Below, piece after piece: positions 36,805-45,929 of a DNA stretch of 64,000 nt (within the stretch, counting starts at the first letter, position 1; each line of letters starts with the position of its first letter). The position numbers were made by a program, and so were the translations under genes. The notes under the pieces were generated by a model, which saw only the letters and a list, made by a program, of their open reading frames with translations, was not told where the DNA came from and did not search any database. The stretch spans positions 1-64,000 of the forward strand of contig JAIPEE010000017.1 in NCBI GenBank assembly GCA_021737275.1, written 5' to 3'. This DNA comes from Desulfobacterales bacterium (lineage in GTDB: Bacteria > Desulfobacterota > Desulfobacteria > Desulfobacterales > JAIPEE01).

Positions 36805-37010
36805 TTGACAATTAGAAAATTAAACGCTAATGGGGATAAAAATTCATTAAGCGTATCCAACCACCCGCTTGGCGGGTGGATTTATTTTATGGAAAACTCA
36901 TAAAATAACATATACTTAAGTGCTTTCTGGTTTCTGTTTGTATTCCCGTGAAGATCATGGTTTTTATTCAAACGATTTAACCCTTCGTTTAGAGGGGTTT
37001 TTTATTTAAT
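36805..37010 (+). ncRNA. Candidate small RNA gene upstream of EF-G
   Basis: In the 476-base gene-free stretch between fimT and EF-G, a perfect -35 TTGACA (36805-36810) is followed by three structures: an 8-bp GC stem CCACCCGC/GCGGGTGG (36861-36879), a 10-bp AT stem TTATTTTATG/CATAAAATAA (36882-36908), and an intrinsic terminator AACCCTT/AGGGGTT followed by T-rich sequence (36979-37010). No open frame or good ribosome site spans it. This could be an independent sRNA or an attenuated leader; the -10 box is poor. The remainder (36583-36800) is very AT-rich with nothing else recognisable. Confidence 0.4.
36979..37010 (+). terminator. Intrinsic terminator between candidate sRNA and EF-G
   Basis: AACCCTT pairs with AGGGGTT (one wobble) around a seven-base loop and is followed by TTTTTATTT. 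It lies 49 bases before the EF-G ATG. Confidence 0.7.
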
Positions 37011-37058
37011 AGTGTCGGGTGACGTTAAAATATTGCACCTGAAGCAGAAGGATTAAAA

Positions 37059-39140
37059 ATGAAGACTGACATTAATAAAGTTAGAAATATCGGTATCAGC
37101 GCACACATTGACTCCGGCAAGACCACGCTTACAGAGCGGATTCTTTTTTATACACAGAGAATTCATGCTATCCATGATGTAAAAGGGAAAGACGGTGTCG
37201 GTGCAACGATGGATTCCATGGAATTGGAAAAAGAGCGAGGCATTACAATCGCTTCCGCAGCAACATTCTGTGAGTGGAAAAAACATGAAATCAACATTAT
37301 TGATACCCCCGGCCATGTAGATTTTACAATTGAAGTTGAACGATCGTTAAGGGTTCTGGACGGTGCCATTCTTGTCCTTTGTTCTGTGGGCGGCGTTCAG
37401 TCCCAGTCAATCACCGTTGATCAGCAAATGAAGCGATATAAGGTACCGTGTGTTGCATTTATCAATAAATGCGACAGGAGCGGCGCTAACCCGTTTAAAG
37501 TTATTAATCAACTCAGAGATAAACTTGGACATAATGCAGTTGCCATGCAGATTCCGATTGGTCTTGAAGAAAAACTTGAAGGTGTTGTGGATCTTATTGA
37601 GATGAAAGCGATCTATTTCGATGGCGATAATGGTGAAATTCTCAGAAAAGAAGATATTCCTGAAAATCTTGCAGCAGAAGCTGCTGAAAAAAGGGAAGCA
37701 CTTCTTGAATCCGCATCTATGTTTTCTGATGAACTGATGGAAGCCATTCTTGAAGAAGGTGAGATATCCGCTGATTTAATAATTGATGCTGTCCGTAAAG
37801 GTACCCTTTTACGGGAGATCACGCCTGTCTATATGGGATCTGCTTATAAAAATAAAGGTGTGCAGCCCTTGCTTGATGCGGTTAACAACATTCTCCCCTG
37901 CCCTTCGGAAATTGAAAATCAGGCACTTGATCTTGATAATGAGGAAGAGCCCGTTGTGCTTTCAAGCAGCATTGATGATCCGATTGTAGCGTTGGCATTT
38001 AAACTTGAGGAAGGTCAATACGGCCAGCTTACTTATATTCGGGTTTATCAGGGTGCATTAAAAAAAGGCGATACGGTTGTAAATGTCAGAACAGGAAGAA
38101 AAATAAAAATCGGACGTCTGGCGCGTATGCACGCAGCCCAGATGGAAGATATTGAAATGGTACCGGCCGGGTATATCGGTGCACTTTTTGGAGTAGACTG
38201 CGCCTCAGGAGATACATTTGTTCATCCTGATATAAACCTGACCATGACCTCCATGTTTGTTCCCGAACCGGTAATTTCTCTGGCAATTGTTCCTGTAGAC
38301 AAAAAATCGGAAGTAAATATTTCCAAGGCCCTGTCAAGGTTTACTAAAGAAGATCCGACATTCACAACATATGTCAGTGATGAGACCGGTGATACGATCA
38401 TCTCTGGAATGGGCGAACTTCACCTTGAGGTTTATGTTGAGCGTATGCGCCGGGAATACAAAGCTGAAGTCGAGACAGGTAAACCTCGTGTCGCATACAG
38501 AGAAACCATCACACAGCGGGCCGAATTTAATTATACTCATAAAAAACAGACCGGTGGATCCGGTCAGTATGGTCGTATTGCGGGTTTTATTGAGCCTTTT
38601 TCAGAGGGTGATTTCGAATTTGAAAACAAGATAACCGGTGGCTCTATTCCGACGCAGTATATTTCATCATGTGAAAAGGGCTTTCAAAGCTGTCTTAAAA
38701 AAGGTCCCAAGATGGAGTTTCCGGTAACCGGTGTTAAAATTCAGATTAATGATGGTGCATCGCATTCAGTTGATTCATCTGAAATGGCATTTCAGGCGGC
38801 TGCAAGGGGTGCCTTTATGGAAGGTTACCTTAAAGCAAAGCCGGTCATTCATGAACCGATAATGAAAGTGGTGGTTGAAACCCCTACAGAGTTTCAGGGC
38901 GGCGTTATGGGTTCCCTTAATCAGCGCAGAGGTATTATCGTAGGTACACAGGATGAAGGTGCCATATGCGTTGTTGAAGCCCAGGTACCCCTTTCTGAAA
39001 TGTTTGGCTATTCTACCAATTTAAGATCCTTGACCCAGGGAAAAGCTCAGTTTACAATGGAGTTTCTGACATACCGACAGGTACCCCAAAGTATAGCTGA
39101 AGAAATTGTGAAAGCTGCAGCTGAAGAAAAAAAGAAATAA
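37059..39140 (+). CDS. fusA: Elongation factor G, spd/mitochondrial-type (spdEFG1)
   Basis: Translocation GTPase of 693 residues with intact motifs: AHIDSGKTT in the P-loop, [10 protein letters not shown] (G2), DTPGHVDF (G3), NKCD (G4). Long stretches such as [19 protein letters not shown] and [20 protein letters not shown], plus IYFDGDNG, closely resemble human mitochondrial EF-G1. This marks the spdEFG1 group found in spirochaetes, planctomycetes and deltaproteobacteria. It is not in a str operon (no rpsL, rpsG or tuf nearby). With EF-G II at 12382 it gives two EF-Gs in this window. GCAGAAGGA lies upstream of the ATG. Confidence 0.92.
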   Translation: MKTDINKVRNIGISAHIDSGKTTLTERILFYTQRIHAIHDVKGKDGVGATMDSMELEKERGITIASAATFCEWKKHEINIIDTPGHVDFTIEVERSLRVLDGAILVLCSVGGVQSQSITVDQQMKRYKVPCVAFINKCDRSGANPFKVINQLRDKLGHNAVAMQIPIGLEEKLEGVVDLIEMKAIYFDGDNGEILRKEDIPENLAAEAAEKREALLESASMFSDELMEAILEEGEISADLIIDAVRKGTLLREITPVYMGSAYKNKGVQPLLDAVNNILPCPSEIENQALDLDNEEEPVVLSSSIDDPIVALAFKLEEGQYGQLTYIRVYQGALKKGDTVVNVRTGRKIKIGRLARMHAAQMEDIEMVPAGYIGALFGVDCASGDTFVHPDINLTMTSMFVPEPVISLAIVPVDKKSEVNISKALSRFTKEDPTFTTYVSDETGDTIISGMGELHLEVYVERMRREYKAEVETGKPRVAYRETITQRAEFNYTHKKQTGGSGQYGRIAGFIEPFSEGDFEFENKITGGSIPTQYISSCEKGFQSCLKKGPKMEFPVTGVKIQINDGASHSVDSSEMAFQAAARGAFMEGYLKAKPVIHEPIMKVVVETPTEFQGGVMGSLNQRRGIIVGTQDEGAICVVEAQVPLSEMFGYSTNLRSLTQGKAQFTMEFLTYRQVPQSIAEEIVKAAAEEKKK

Positions 39141-39182
39141 AATTATTTATAATAGTTTTTTAAAATATGAGAGGTATTAACT

Positions 39183-39866
39183 ATGTTGAAACATTTGCTT
39201 AATCCATTAAGTGTTTCTGAAGGTGGATCCACCGGAATTCTTTCAAATAACGGTTTAGGTGCGGTATTATCACGGGCCGGTGTTGGGAAGACATCACTTC
39301 TGGTCCAATTTGCCATACATTCATTATTTAATAACAGAAAAGTTCTCCATATCAGTCTGGATGACTCTGTAAAAAAAATTCATGTCTGGCATAAAGAGAT
39401 ATTCAGAAGCATGGCAACAGATATCGATCTGCCTGAGAATGTCTGGGAAAAAATCTTATCAAATCGTTTTATTATGACATTCAGAGTTGAAGGTTTCAGT
39501 GTGCCAAAACTTGAAGAGAGACTTTCCGACCTTATAGAACAGAAAATATTCAAGCCTGATATGATGATAATTGATGGCTTGCCTTTTGATGAGAATATTT
39601 CCGGTTCTCTTGAAGCAATTAAAAAATTGTCTGAAAAAATAAACTCAAAAGTATGGTTTACAGTTCGAACACACCGTCATGAAGAGATTGCGCCGAACGG
39701 CCTTCCAACACAAATTGCTGATTTTTCCGATATGTTTGAATATATTATTAATCTGAATCCCCAGGAAAAAGAAATCAAGGTTGAAGTATTAAAAGGCAGA
39801 GATGATGAGGTAAATGAAGAATCATTATATCTTGACCCTTCTTCATTGCTGCTATTTGAAAAATAA
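39183..39866 (+). CDS. Small RecA-fold ATPase-like protein of unknown function
   Basis: 227-residue soluble protein with a P-loop SRAGVGKTS (30-38) and a Walker B-like strand MMIIDG (127-132). The strand-helix order resembles a single RecA/KaiC-type core without other domains. LHISLDDS after the P-loop helix and WFTVRTHRHEE late in the fold are plausible sensor segments. It follows EF-G by 42 bases, with GAGAGG before ATG 39183, and shares the terminator at 39884. No named family recognised; the partner may be translation-linked only by position. Confidence 0.65.
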   Translation: MLKHLLNPLSVSEGGSTGILSNNGLGAVLSRAGVGKTSLLVQFAIHSLFNNRKVLHISLDDSVKKIHVWHKEIFRSMATDIDLPENVWEKILSNRFIMTFRVEGFSVPKLEERLSDLIEQKIFKPDMMIIDGLPFDENISGSLEAIKKLSEKINSKVWFTVRTHRHEEIAPNGLPTQIADFSDMFEYIINLNPQEKEIKVEVLKGRDDEVNEESLYLDPSSLLLFEK

Positions 39867-39883
39867 TTTATCTGAATAAAAAT

Positions 39884-39923
39884 AAAAGGCTGTGAGATAG
39901 TTGAAATATTCTCACAGTCTTTT
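39884..39923. terminator. Bidirectional terminator
   Basis: AAAAGGCTGTGAGA (39884-39897) pairs with TCTCACAGTCTTTT (39910-39923), one wobble, with A- and T-rich flanks on both sides. It separates the convergent ATPase and HDOD genes. Confidence 0.8.
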
Positions 39924-39946
39924 ATTTTCTTGAAGAATAAAAGCGA

Positions 39947-40843
39947 TCAGGATTCAAAAAAAGTCATCATATTTTCACTTTCCTTTGCAATAAACTCCCG
40001 GATATGCACAACAAGCTGCTCCAGTCGATTGGCATCAAGATCAAATCCATTTTTAACAACGTAATCCATAAAATTGGAATGTGCAAAATCAGATATTTCA
40101 ATTCGTTGCTCTTGTGATGAACAGTAAAACCCTGCCATTTTTGAAAGCATATTTGCCAGGTAAACAATGGTTGATCCTGTACCATTGCCACTATTCTGCC
40201 AGGGAGCATGGTGGTAGAATACTTGCAGAATTACCTCTTTGGGAAAATTCCACTTTTGCAGAAGTTTGGCTGCAACCTGATAGTGTGTAATACCGATAAC
40301 TTCTTTTTCTGCCTTACTGAATGTCGTATTATGTTTTTCAACATACTGATGTATTTCCATAAACTCATCGTGAAAGTACTGATCAAATACAATTTTACCC
40401 ATATCGTGAATAAGTCCGGATATGAACAGTGAATCATTTTGTGGTATTTCGAAATACTGTGACAAATATCTGGCAACCTGGCTGCAAACAATAGAGTGTT
40501 TCCAGAATTGTGACCTGTCAATTGTGTCTTCGGTTGTTTTTGGAAAAAAGTTGTAGATAGAAAAAGCATAAAGAATTGATCTCACTTCTCCTAAACCAAT
40601 AACAACAAGGGCATGGTCAATTGAGCTGACTTTTGAAAGCGTACCGTAAAAAGCAGAGTTTGCAACTTTAAGAATTTTAACAGTTAAGGAAACATCTTTC
40701 TCAATAAGATCAACTATTTTATTTAATGAAGCATCAGGATCTTTCAACAAATCCATTATCTGCTTGGAAACAATCGGAAGTGTCGGGATCTGGTCTATTT
40801 TCTTAATGAGATTATTTATATTTGTATTTGAAGCCAAAATCAA
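39947..40843 (-). CDS. HDOD domain signalling protein
   Basis: 298 residues filled by an HDOD domain, a non-catalytic relative of HD-GYP phosphodiesterases that often links second messengers to motility. PTLPIVSKQIMDLLKDPDAS opens it; VANSAFYG, VIGLGEVRSILYA and FISGLIHDMGKIVFDQYF follow, the last retaining the HD pair. LLQKWNFPKEVILQVFYHHAPW is typical. There is no GYP motif or extra sensor domain. It overlaps the upstream MinD-like gene by four bases and is the last gene of the long minus-strand run. Confidence 0.88.
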   Translation of the reverse strand: MILASNTNINNLIKKIDQIPTLPIVSKQIMDLLKDPDASLNKIVDLIEKDVSLTVKILKVANSAFYGTLSKVSSIDHALVVIGLGEVRSILYAFSIYNFFPKTTEDTIDRSQFWKHSIVCSQVARYLSQYFEIPQNDSLFISGLIHDMGKIVFDQYFHDEFMEIHQYVEKHNTTFSKAEKEVIGITHYQVAAKLLQKWNFPKEVILQVFYHHAPWQNSGNGTGSTIVYLANMLSKMAGFYCSSQEQRIEISDFAHSNFMDYVVKNGFDLDANRLEQLVVHIREFIAKESENMMTFFES

Positions 40844-41988
40844 GATTCCTTTCTGCTTTCAATACCTTTGCTTTTCAACATACCTTCAACATCAATCTTT
40901 ATCGGTTCGAGTTTTTTACCCTTACCATTTTTGGAAGTACGGGTTAATTCGAGTTCCTTTGAAACAGACATAATACTTTCAATCAGTTTTTCCATCATCG
41001 GAACCATAAGATTATCAGGTCCCTGTCCGGCAGGTACAGAAGAAATTCCGGATGGTTTTGTCAGTGGCATCGCCTTTTTTTCTACCGGTTTTTCTTCATG
41101 TGTTGAAGGCATACTAACTTTTTCAGGCGGATGCGTATCAGCTGATAGTAATGGAATATCTTTAGTGGTTTGCTCTTTCTTTTTTGAACTTGTAAAGAAT
41201 CCAAGACACTTGTTCCAGAAAGATTTAATATCTGTCTCTTCAAGATTATCCGGTTTATTGGCTATGATTTTTTCAGCAATTTTCCCCATGCATCTGGAAG
41301 CATTTGATTCAGGATAGAGTCTAAGCAGCGGTTTTTGCTGACTTACAGCATCTGTAACTTTTTCATCAAGATAAATCATACCCAGTGACAAAATCTGGAG
41401 ACCAAGATGTTTTTCTACCGCATTTTTGAATTTTGAATATACAAGCTTCGCAACAGCGACCGTTTTGCACTGATTGATGATAACTTTGACATCACCCCTG
41501 TAGTTATTCAGGGCAAGGGTTTTAACTAGCGCATACGCATCCGTCAAAGAGGTTGGTTCGGGCGTGATAACCACCACCACCTCTTCAGAAGCCATACAGA
41601 AAGACATAACGTTTGTGTGAATACCGGCAGACGTGTCAAATATTATAAAATCATATAAGGATAGTTTTGAAAAATCTTCAATAAGCGGTTTTATTTGATC
41701 AGTACTCAGGTTTGCAATCTCTTCAACGCCTGAACTGCCCGGCAGTATATCAATACCGTTAAAATCTTTGATGAGAATATCATCAATACTTTTGTCACCC
41801 AGTACCACGTCTTTAAGATTAAGCTCCGGCCGCAACCCTAAAAGAATATTAATATTGGCAAGCCCCAGATCTGCATCAAACAGACATGTCTTATACCCTT
41901 GTTCTGCAAGATGAAGCGCAACATTAACACTGACATTGGTTTTTCCGACGCCGCCTTTACCGCTTGTAATTGTAACAATTCTCGTCAT
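40840..41988 (-). CDS. MinD/FlhG-family ATPase with C-terminal extension
   Basis: 382-residue P-loop ATPase. The deviant Walker A SGKGGVGKTN (9-18) and DADLGLANINILLGL are the FlhG/YlxH signature; FIIFDTSAGI is the second motif. FlhG-type proteins set the number and position of polar flagella or other polar machines. The usual body ends near residue 260; the remaining 120 residues are Lys/Glu/Pro-rich and probably disordered, ending in a basic helix. No flhF or flagellar gene is nearby; instead it lies between the PilB/GspE-like ATPase and the HDOD gene, so its target may be that ATPase. Confidence 0.85.
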   Translation of the reverse strand: MTRIVTITSGKGGVGKTNVSVNVALHLAEQGYKTCLFDADLGLANINILLGLRPELNLKDVVLGDKSIDDILIKDFNGIDILPGSSGVEEIANLSTDQIKPLIEDFSKLSLYDFIIFDTSAGIHTNVMSFCMASEEVVVVITPEPTSLTDAYALVKTLALNNYRGDVKVIINQCKTVAVAKLVYSKFKNAVEKHLGLQILSLGMIYLDEKVTDAVSQQKPLLRLYPESNASRCMGKIAEKIIANKPDNLEETDIKSFWNKCLGFFTSSKKKEQTTKDIPLLSADTHPPEKVSMPSTHEEKPVEKKAMPLTKPSGISSVPAGQGPDNLMVPMMEKLIESIMSVSKELELTRTSKNGKGKKLEPIKIDVEGMLKSKGIESRKES

Positions 41989-42040
41989 GAGTTTTGCCCT
42001 GATTTATATCAATTAGTAAGCAAACATCTTATAGTAATTG

Positions 42041-44698
42041 TTAGGGAACAGGGATAGCGGATATTTCCGCCCTGTCGTCCTTATCCTCAATGGTAAACTT
42101 AACATTACTGCATTTGTACTGTTCACAGATATTTTGAAAACTTTCAGTAATAATCTCCTGAAAAACGGATGCATCTATTGTTGCGAGATTACTGTCAAGC
42201 GCAGATCTCAAGTTATTATACTTCTCAAGCATTGTGTTGACCAGATCATTTTCTCCGCCTGGGTCTGAAACCATATATGATGACGGTTCAAAAACTTTTG
42301 GATCCGGGTCTGCGGTTGCACCACCCATCAACTGATCAATAAGATCATCAGCCTGTTGCTGGGCTTGACGTCTGCTTCTGAAGACCTCTATCATTTCATG
42401 GGGTATAACCCTCAGGATCTCTCCAAGTGTTGTATCCTCAAGTTTCATAAGGCCGTCATCCAGCATCGTCTTCATACCGGATTCAATCGCCATTTTCTTT
42501 ATCTGGGGAATTGAAGCACCCTGTGTAATTGACATCGCCAGCTCTTTATCCATGACAAAAACTTCTGAAAGCAGAACCCTGCCCTTGAATCCGGTGTAGT
42601 TACACATTTTACACCCCTCTCCGGTATAAAATGTGTACTGGGATGGATAGTTATTGAATAAAATACCCCACTCATCTTCGCCGGGCACATGCTCTTTTTT
42701 ACAGAAAGGGCAAAGCTTTCTTATAAGGCGCTGGGCAAGTATGGCCAGAATACAGGATGCAACCTGGGTTTTGTCAATTTTTAGATCCATAAGGCGTTGA
42801 ATTGCGCCAATAGAATCATTGGTGTGAAGTGTGCTTAATAAAAGATGACCTGTCTGGGCGGCATCAAAAGAAATAGAAGCTGTTTCATTATCCCGGATTT
42901 CACCAACCAGAATCACATCAGGATCACATCTTAAAAACGATCTGAGAAGTTTTGAAAAAGTAAGATTAATTTTTGTGTGTATCTGTGTCTGCATGATCCC
43001 TGGAAAACTATATTCAACCGGGTCTTCCGCTGTAATAATTTTGATGGTCGGATCATAAACATATCTTAATGCGCCATAAAGGGTTGATGATTTTCCACTT
43101 CCAGTGGGGCCTGTAACAAGGATCATGCCTGCAGAGCTTTTAAGCAGGCGTTTGAAAGGTGCAACCACATGGTTGGAGTGATTCAGATTTTCAAGTTCAA
43201 CATTAACACTTCTGGAATCAAGAATTCGAATAATAACATTTTCACCGGTGAGTGCACGGCAAGTTGCGACACGAAAATCAAGATCAAATTTGCTATTTGT
43301 CTCCTTGTCAAAATAATTCAGGCGAAAAACACCATCCTGGGGAACCCGTCTTTCTGCAATATCAAGGTTGGACATAACCTTGATGCGGGAAACAATGGCA
43401 TTGACTTTTTCTTCAACCTTCTGTTTTAACCAAGCGACATCGGGTTCCTGGAGCATGCCGTCAATTCGGTATCTCAGTTTTACGCCGCCGCGGTCCTGTT
43501 CGACGTGGATATCACTGGCACCGTTTAAAATTCCGTATTTAATAATAAAATTAACAATCTCTTCCGCTTCAATATCTTTTGTGGCATAGGCCGGTCCGCC
43601 ATCTTCATCAAGCTCTTCATTGAGATTAAGCTCCATAAAGTCGACACCTTCGTCCACTTCATCTACATCATTTTCAACATCCGTTCCAATTTTTGTGCTG
43701 TATAAAACCTCAAAGAGTTCTGAAAATTTGGCTTGTGTTGTGATAATGCACTCAATCTCAAGTTCAGGATATAACCCTCTTAAATCTGTTATAATACGTG
43801 TTTCACGGGGGTTATAAATTGCTACAGCCAGTTTTTTGCCTTTCATGCGAAGTGCAAGAACCAGGTTTTTTTCAGCATATTTTTTACTGATAAGAGTTGA
43901 CAGGCGTTTTTTTTCTTCAGCCGAATAGACAAATTTTTCAAGAGAATCAAAAGTAAGATTATACTGTTTGGCCAGTGCACATTGAAGCTGATCTTTAGTT
44001 ACGATATTTTTTTTGATCAGCATCTCTTCAATAGAGTCCTGAGATTTTTCTGCCTCTCTTCTGGTTTCGTTGAGTTGATCCTGATCAATAAAACCAAGTT
44101 TAAAGAGAAATTCCTCTACACCTATCTGCTTGTTGTATTTTGTCAGAACATGGTTAAGTTCACTGGCACGAATCAGATTCAGATCAACAAGAATTTCGCC
44201 AAGGTTCCGTGGTGATTTCTGAATTTTGATGGCTTCACGAAGATGAGCATCTGTAATGAGTTTCTGCTCAATCAGCAACTCTCCTAACTTTGGAGAATTG
44301 ATCTGGCTTTTTAGAACTTTCTCAATTTCATCGGTCTGAAGTAACCCATTGGCAATAAGAACATCACCAATATACTGGCCCGGTTTCTGAACTTTCAGAC
44401 AGGCAATAAGTTCCTCTTTTGTAATAAAACCTTCTTCAACCGCATGAGAGCCAAGGTTTTTTTTGAGTTTGGTATTCTGAAGCGCCGATTCAAGATCATC
44501 CTCAGAAAGAATACCCATATTTACAAGAATTTTGCCAAGCGGAACCCGCGTGAGATCTTTTTCCTTTTGCTGAATGGAGAGCGCATTTTTGACATCTTCA
44601 AGGGTAACAAAACCTTCCTGTACCAGAATATCCCCAATACGCAATTGTGGTTTGGCCGGTTTTTCCTTTTTTAAACTTTGTTCCTGTGGAGTTTCCAT
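42041..44698 (-). CDS. PilB/GspE-like secretion ATPase with eight N-terminal MshEN-like repeats
   Basis: 885 residues. The N-terminal 20-245 contain eight repeats of the form LGxxLxxxGxITxxxLxxAL starting near 21, 54, 82, 110, 138, 166, 194 and 223, a period of 28-29 residues. This equals four MshEN-like (c-di-GMP-binding) units; normal PilB/MshE has one. A second N domain (about 245-340) precedes the ATPase core: Walker A GPTGSGKS (530-537), Walker B DVILVGEIRD (594-603), HTND, and a Zn-type CPFC...CKMC. An unusual 120-residue C-terminal tail follows. No GspF/PilC partner is adjacent, so it may serve the minor pilins upstream or another machine. Confidence 0.85.
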   Translation of the reverse strand: METPQEQSLKKEKPAKPQLRIGDILVQEGFVTLEDVKNALSIQQKEKDLTRVPLGKILVNMGILSEDDLESALQNTKLKKNLGSHAVEEGFITKEELIACLKVQKPGQYIGDVLIANGLLQTDEIEKVLKSQINSPKLGELLIEQKLITDAHLREAIKIQKSPRNLGEILVDLNLIRASELNHVLTKYNKQIGVEEFLFKLGFIDQDQLNETRREAEKSQDSIEEMLIKKNIVTKDQLQCALAKQYNLTFDSLEKFVYSAEEKKRLSTLISKKYAEKNLVLALRMKGKKLAVAIYNPRETRIITDLRGLYPELEIECIITTQAKFSELFEVLYSTKIGTDVENDVDEVDEGVDFMELNLNEELDEDGGPAYATKDIEAEEIVNFIIKYGILNGASDIHVEQDRGGVKLRYRIDGMLQEPDVAWLKQKVEEKVNAIVSRIKVMSNLDIAERRVPQDGVFRLNYFDKETNSKFDLDFRVATCRALTGENVIIRILDSRSVNVELENLNHSNHVVAPFKRLLKSSAGMILVTGPTGSGKSSTLYGALRYVYDPTIKIITAEDPVEYSFPGIMQTQIHTKINLTFSKLLRSFLRCDPDVILVGEIRDNETASISFDAAQTGHLLLSTLHTNDSIGAIQRLMDLKIDKTQVASCILAILAQRLIRKLCPFCKKEHVPGEDEWGILFNNYPSQYTFYTGEGCKMCNYTGFKGRVLLSEVFVMDKELAMSITQGASIPQIKKMAIESGMKTMLDDGLMKLEDTTLGEILRVIPHEMIEVFRSRRQAQQQADDLIDQLMGGATADPDPKVFEPSSYMVSDPGGENDLVNTMLEKYNNLRSALDSNLATIDASVFQEIITESFQNICEQYKCSNVKFTIEDKDDRAEISAIPVP

Positions 44699-44818
44699 TT
44701 GCTCTGTTCCATCATTAACGTTATTAAAAAATCAACACAAAGCTATTATAAAATATTTCAATGTTATTTTAGTCAGTTAATGTAACAATATATAGTATAT
44801 TCGTCAATATATAAAAAC

Positions 44819-45919
44819 TTAGATTCTTAAACCGCAGTGAGTGGCGGCGCTTTTATCAAGCATCCTAGGAAGTCCGCCGAATTCAGCCGGTAAAAAGCCA
44901 AGCGATTTTTTCCAGACCTCATCATCTTCCATGCAAAAATAAACCATTACATCAGGCGCTATCTCTTTAATCAGGGAAGCAATTTTTTGATACAATTTTA
45001 TTCGTAACGGTTTAAAATATCGCATTTTATTATCGAGTCCGGAAACAAACTCACCATATACAATTTTTGATCTGTCAAACCGTTGCTGAATGATCGGTTT
45101 GAGATCCGGCATAAATCGGAAACTGCCCAGACTTATCCAGACAATGTTTTCAGCAGAAACATGCTTAAAAATTTGTTGAACAACATCGCCATATTCATCT
45201 TCACATCCAGGATAGATAAACATGGGATCAAAATGAAATGAAACCGGATATCCCCATTTTTCACATTTTGAGGCAGACTTCAGGCGGGCGGAAAGAGAAG
45301 ATGTTCCTCTCTCTTCAGAATGAATAATGGCTTCAGTATTAAGAGACCATGAAATAACCGTTTTTCTGTTATGATTCAGTCCCTCAAGGCCGTTTATTGA
45401 AATTGTTTTAGTTTTGATTTCGAGCATGGAACTGTTTTGAACGGCAAACTTTTCAATAAGCATAGGAGATAGACCGGTCCATTGTTCCCATATCAGACTA
45501 TCCGTATACTCCCCGGTTCCGATACGATTAATGGTATCGGACTTGAATTTTTTTTCCAGTTCCCGAAAAAGCCGGTCGTGGTTTACAAAAAACTGAAGAA
45601 CCGGAGGGTGGAAATAGGCCTGCAGAATGCAGTAGGAACAATCCATTGTACAAAATGTTCCTATATGAAGAATCTGATAGTCACAACATGTATACGATTT
45701 TGTACCGGGACACTGCTTTATGAAAGCACCGTTATTATCTAAAAGGTATAGACTCTTTTTGCCTTCAGAAACAAAGTTGTCCGAAGATGACACAATGTCA
45801 AAAACATTTTTTGAGCTTTCTACATATTGTTTGGGTACATCCGGAAGTCGCAAACATATTTGTTCTACCAGAGGGTTGGCAGCCACTTCATTATTTATAT
45901 ATATTTTATCTAAACTCAA
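44819..45919 (-). CDS. Spore photoproduct lyase-like radical SAM protein
   Basis: 366 residues of the SPL family (COG1533-like). The radical SAM cluster motif CTMDCSYC places Cys at 90, 94 and 97, as in true SPL. TYTxCDYQ-type residues before it and EERGTSSLSARLKSASKCEKWGYPVSFHFDPM are family-like. True SPL has a hydrogen-donating Cys about 43 residues after the cluster (Cys-Thr-Ser-Asp); here the segment is GEYTDSL with no Cys. With no spore genes nearby it is unlikely to be a spore photoproduct lyase and may act on other DNA or be of unknown function. It lies ten bases after the kinase-like gene. Confidence 0.75.
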   Translation of the reverse strand: MSLDKIYINNEVAANPLVEQICLRLPDVPKQYVESSKNVFDIVSSSDNFVSEGKKSLYLLDNNGAFIKQCPGTKSYTCCDYQILHIGTFCTMDCSYCILQAYFHPPVLQFFVNHDRLFRELEKKFKSDTINRIGTGEYTDSLIWEQWTGLSPMLIEKFAVQNSSMLEIKTKTISINGLEGLNHNRKTVISWSLNTEAIIHSEERGTSSLSARLKSASKCEKWGYPVSFHFDPMFIYPGCEDEYGDVVQQIFKHVSAENIVWISLGSFRFMPDLKPIIQQRFDRSKIVYGEFVSGLDNKMRYFKPLRIKLYQKIASLIKEIAPDVMVYFCMEDDEVWKKSLGFLPAEFGGLPRMLDKSAATHCGLRI

Positions 45920-45929
45920 TATTTCAAAA

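Noticed and set aside
36583-37058. Possible tRNA, riboswitch or 6S RNA in the stems upstream of EF-G
   Set aside because: No cloverleaf with a T-loop GTTCRA box, no known riboswitch core and no long open-bubble hairpin typical of 6S; only a generic sRNA or leader is supported.
43790-43815. parS-like sequence near GTGTTTCACG
   Set aside because: Only a half match to TGTTTCACGTGAAACA and inside the ATPase gene; no second half-site, so it is not support for the ParB-like protein.
44819-45919. Spore photoproduct lyase as evidence of endospores
   Set aside because: The essential late Cys is absent and no other sporulation gene is present; the protein is only family-related.
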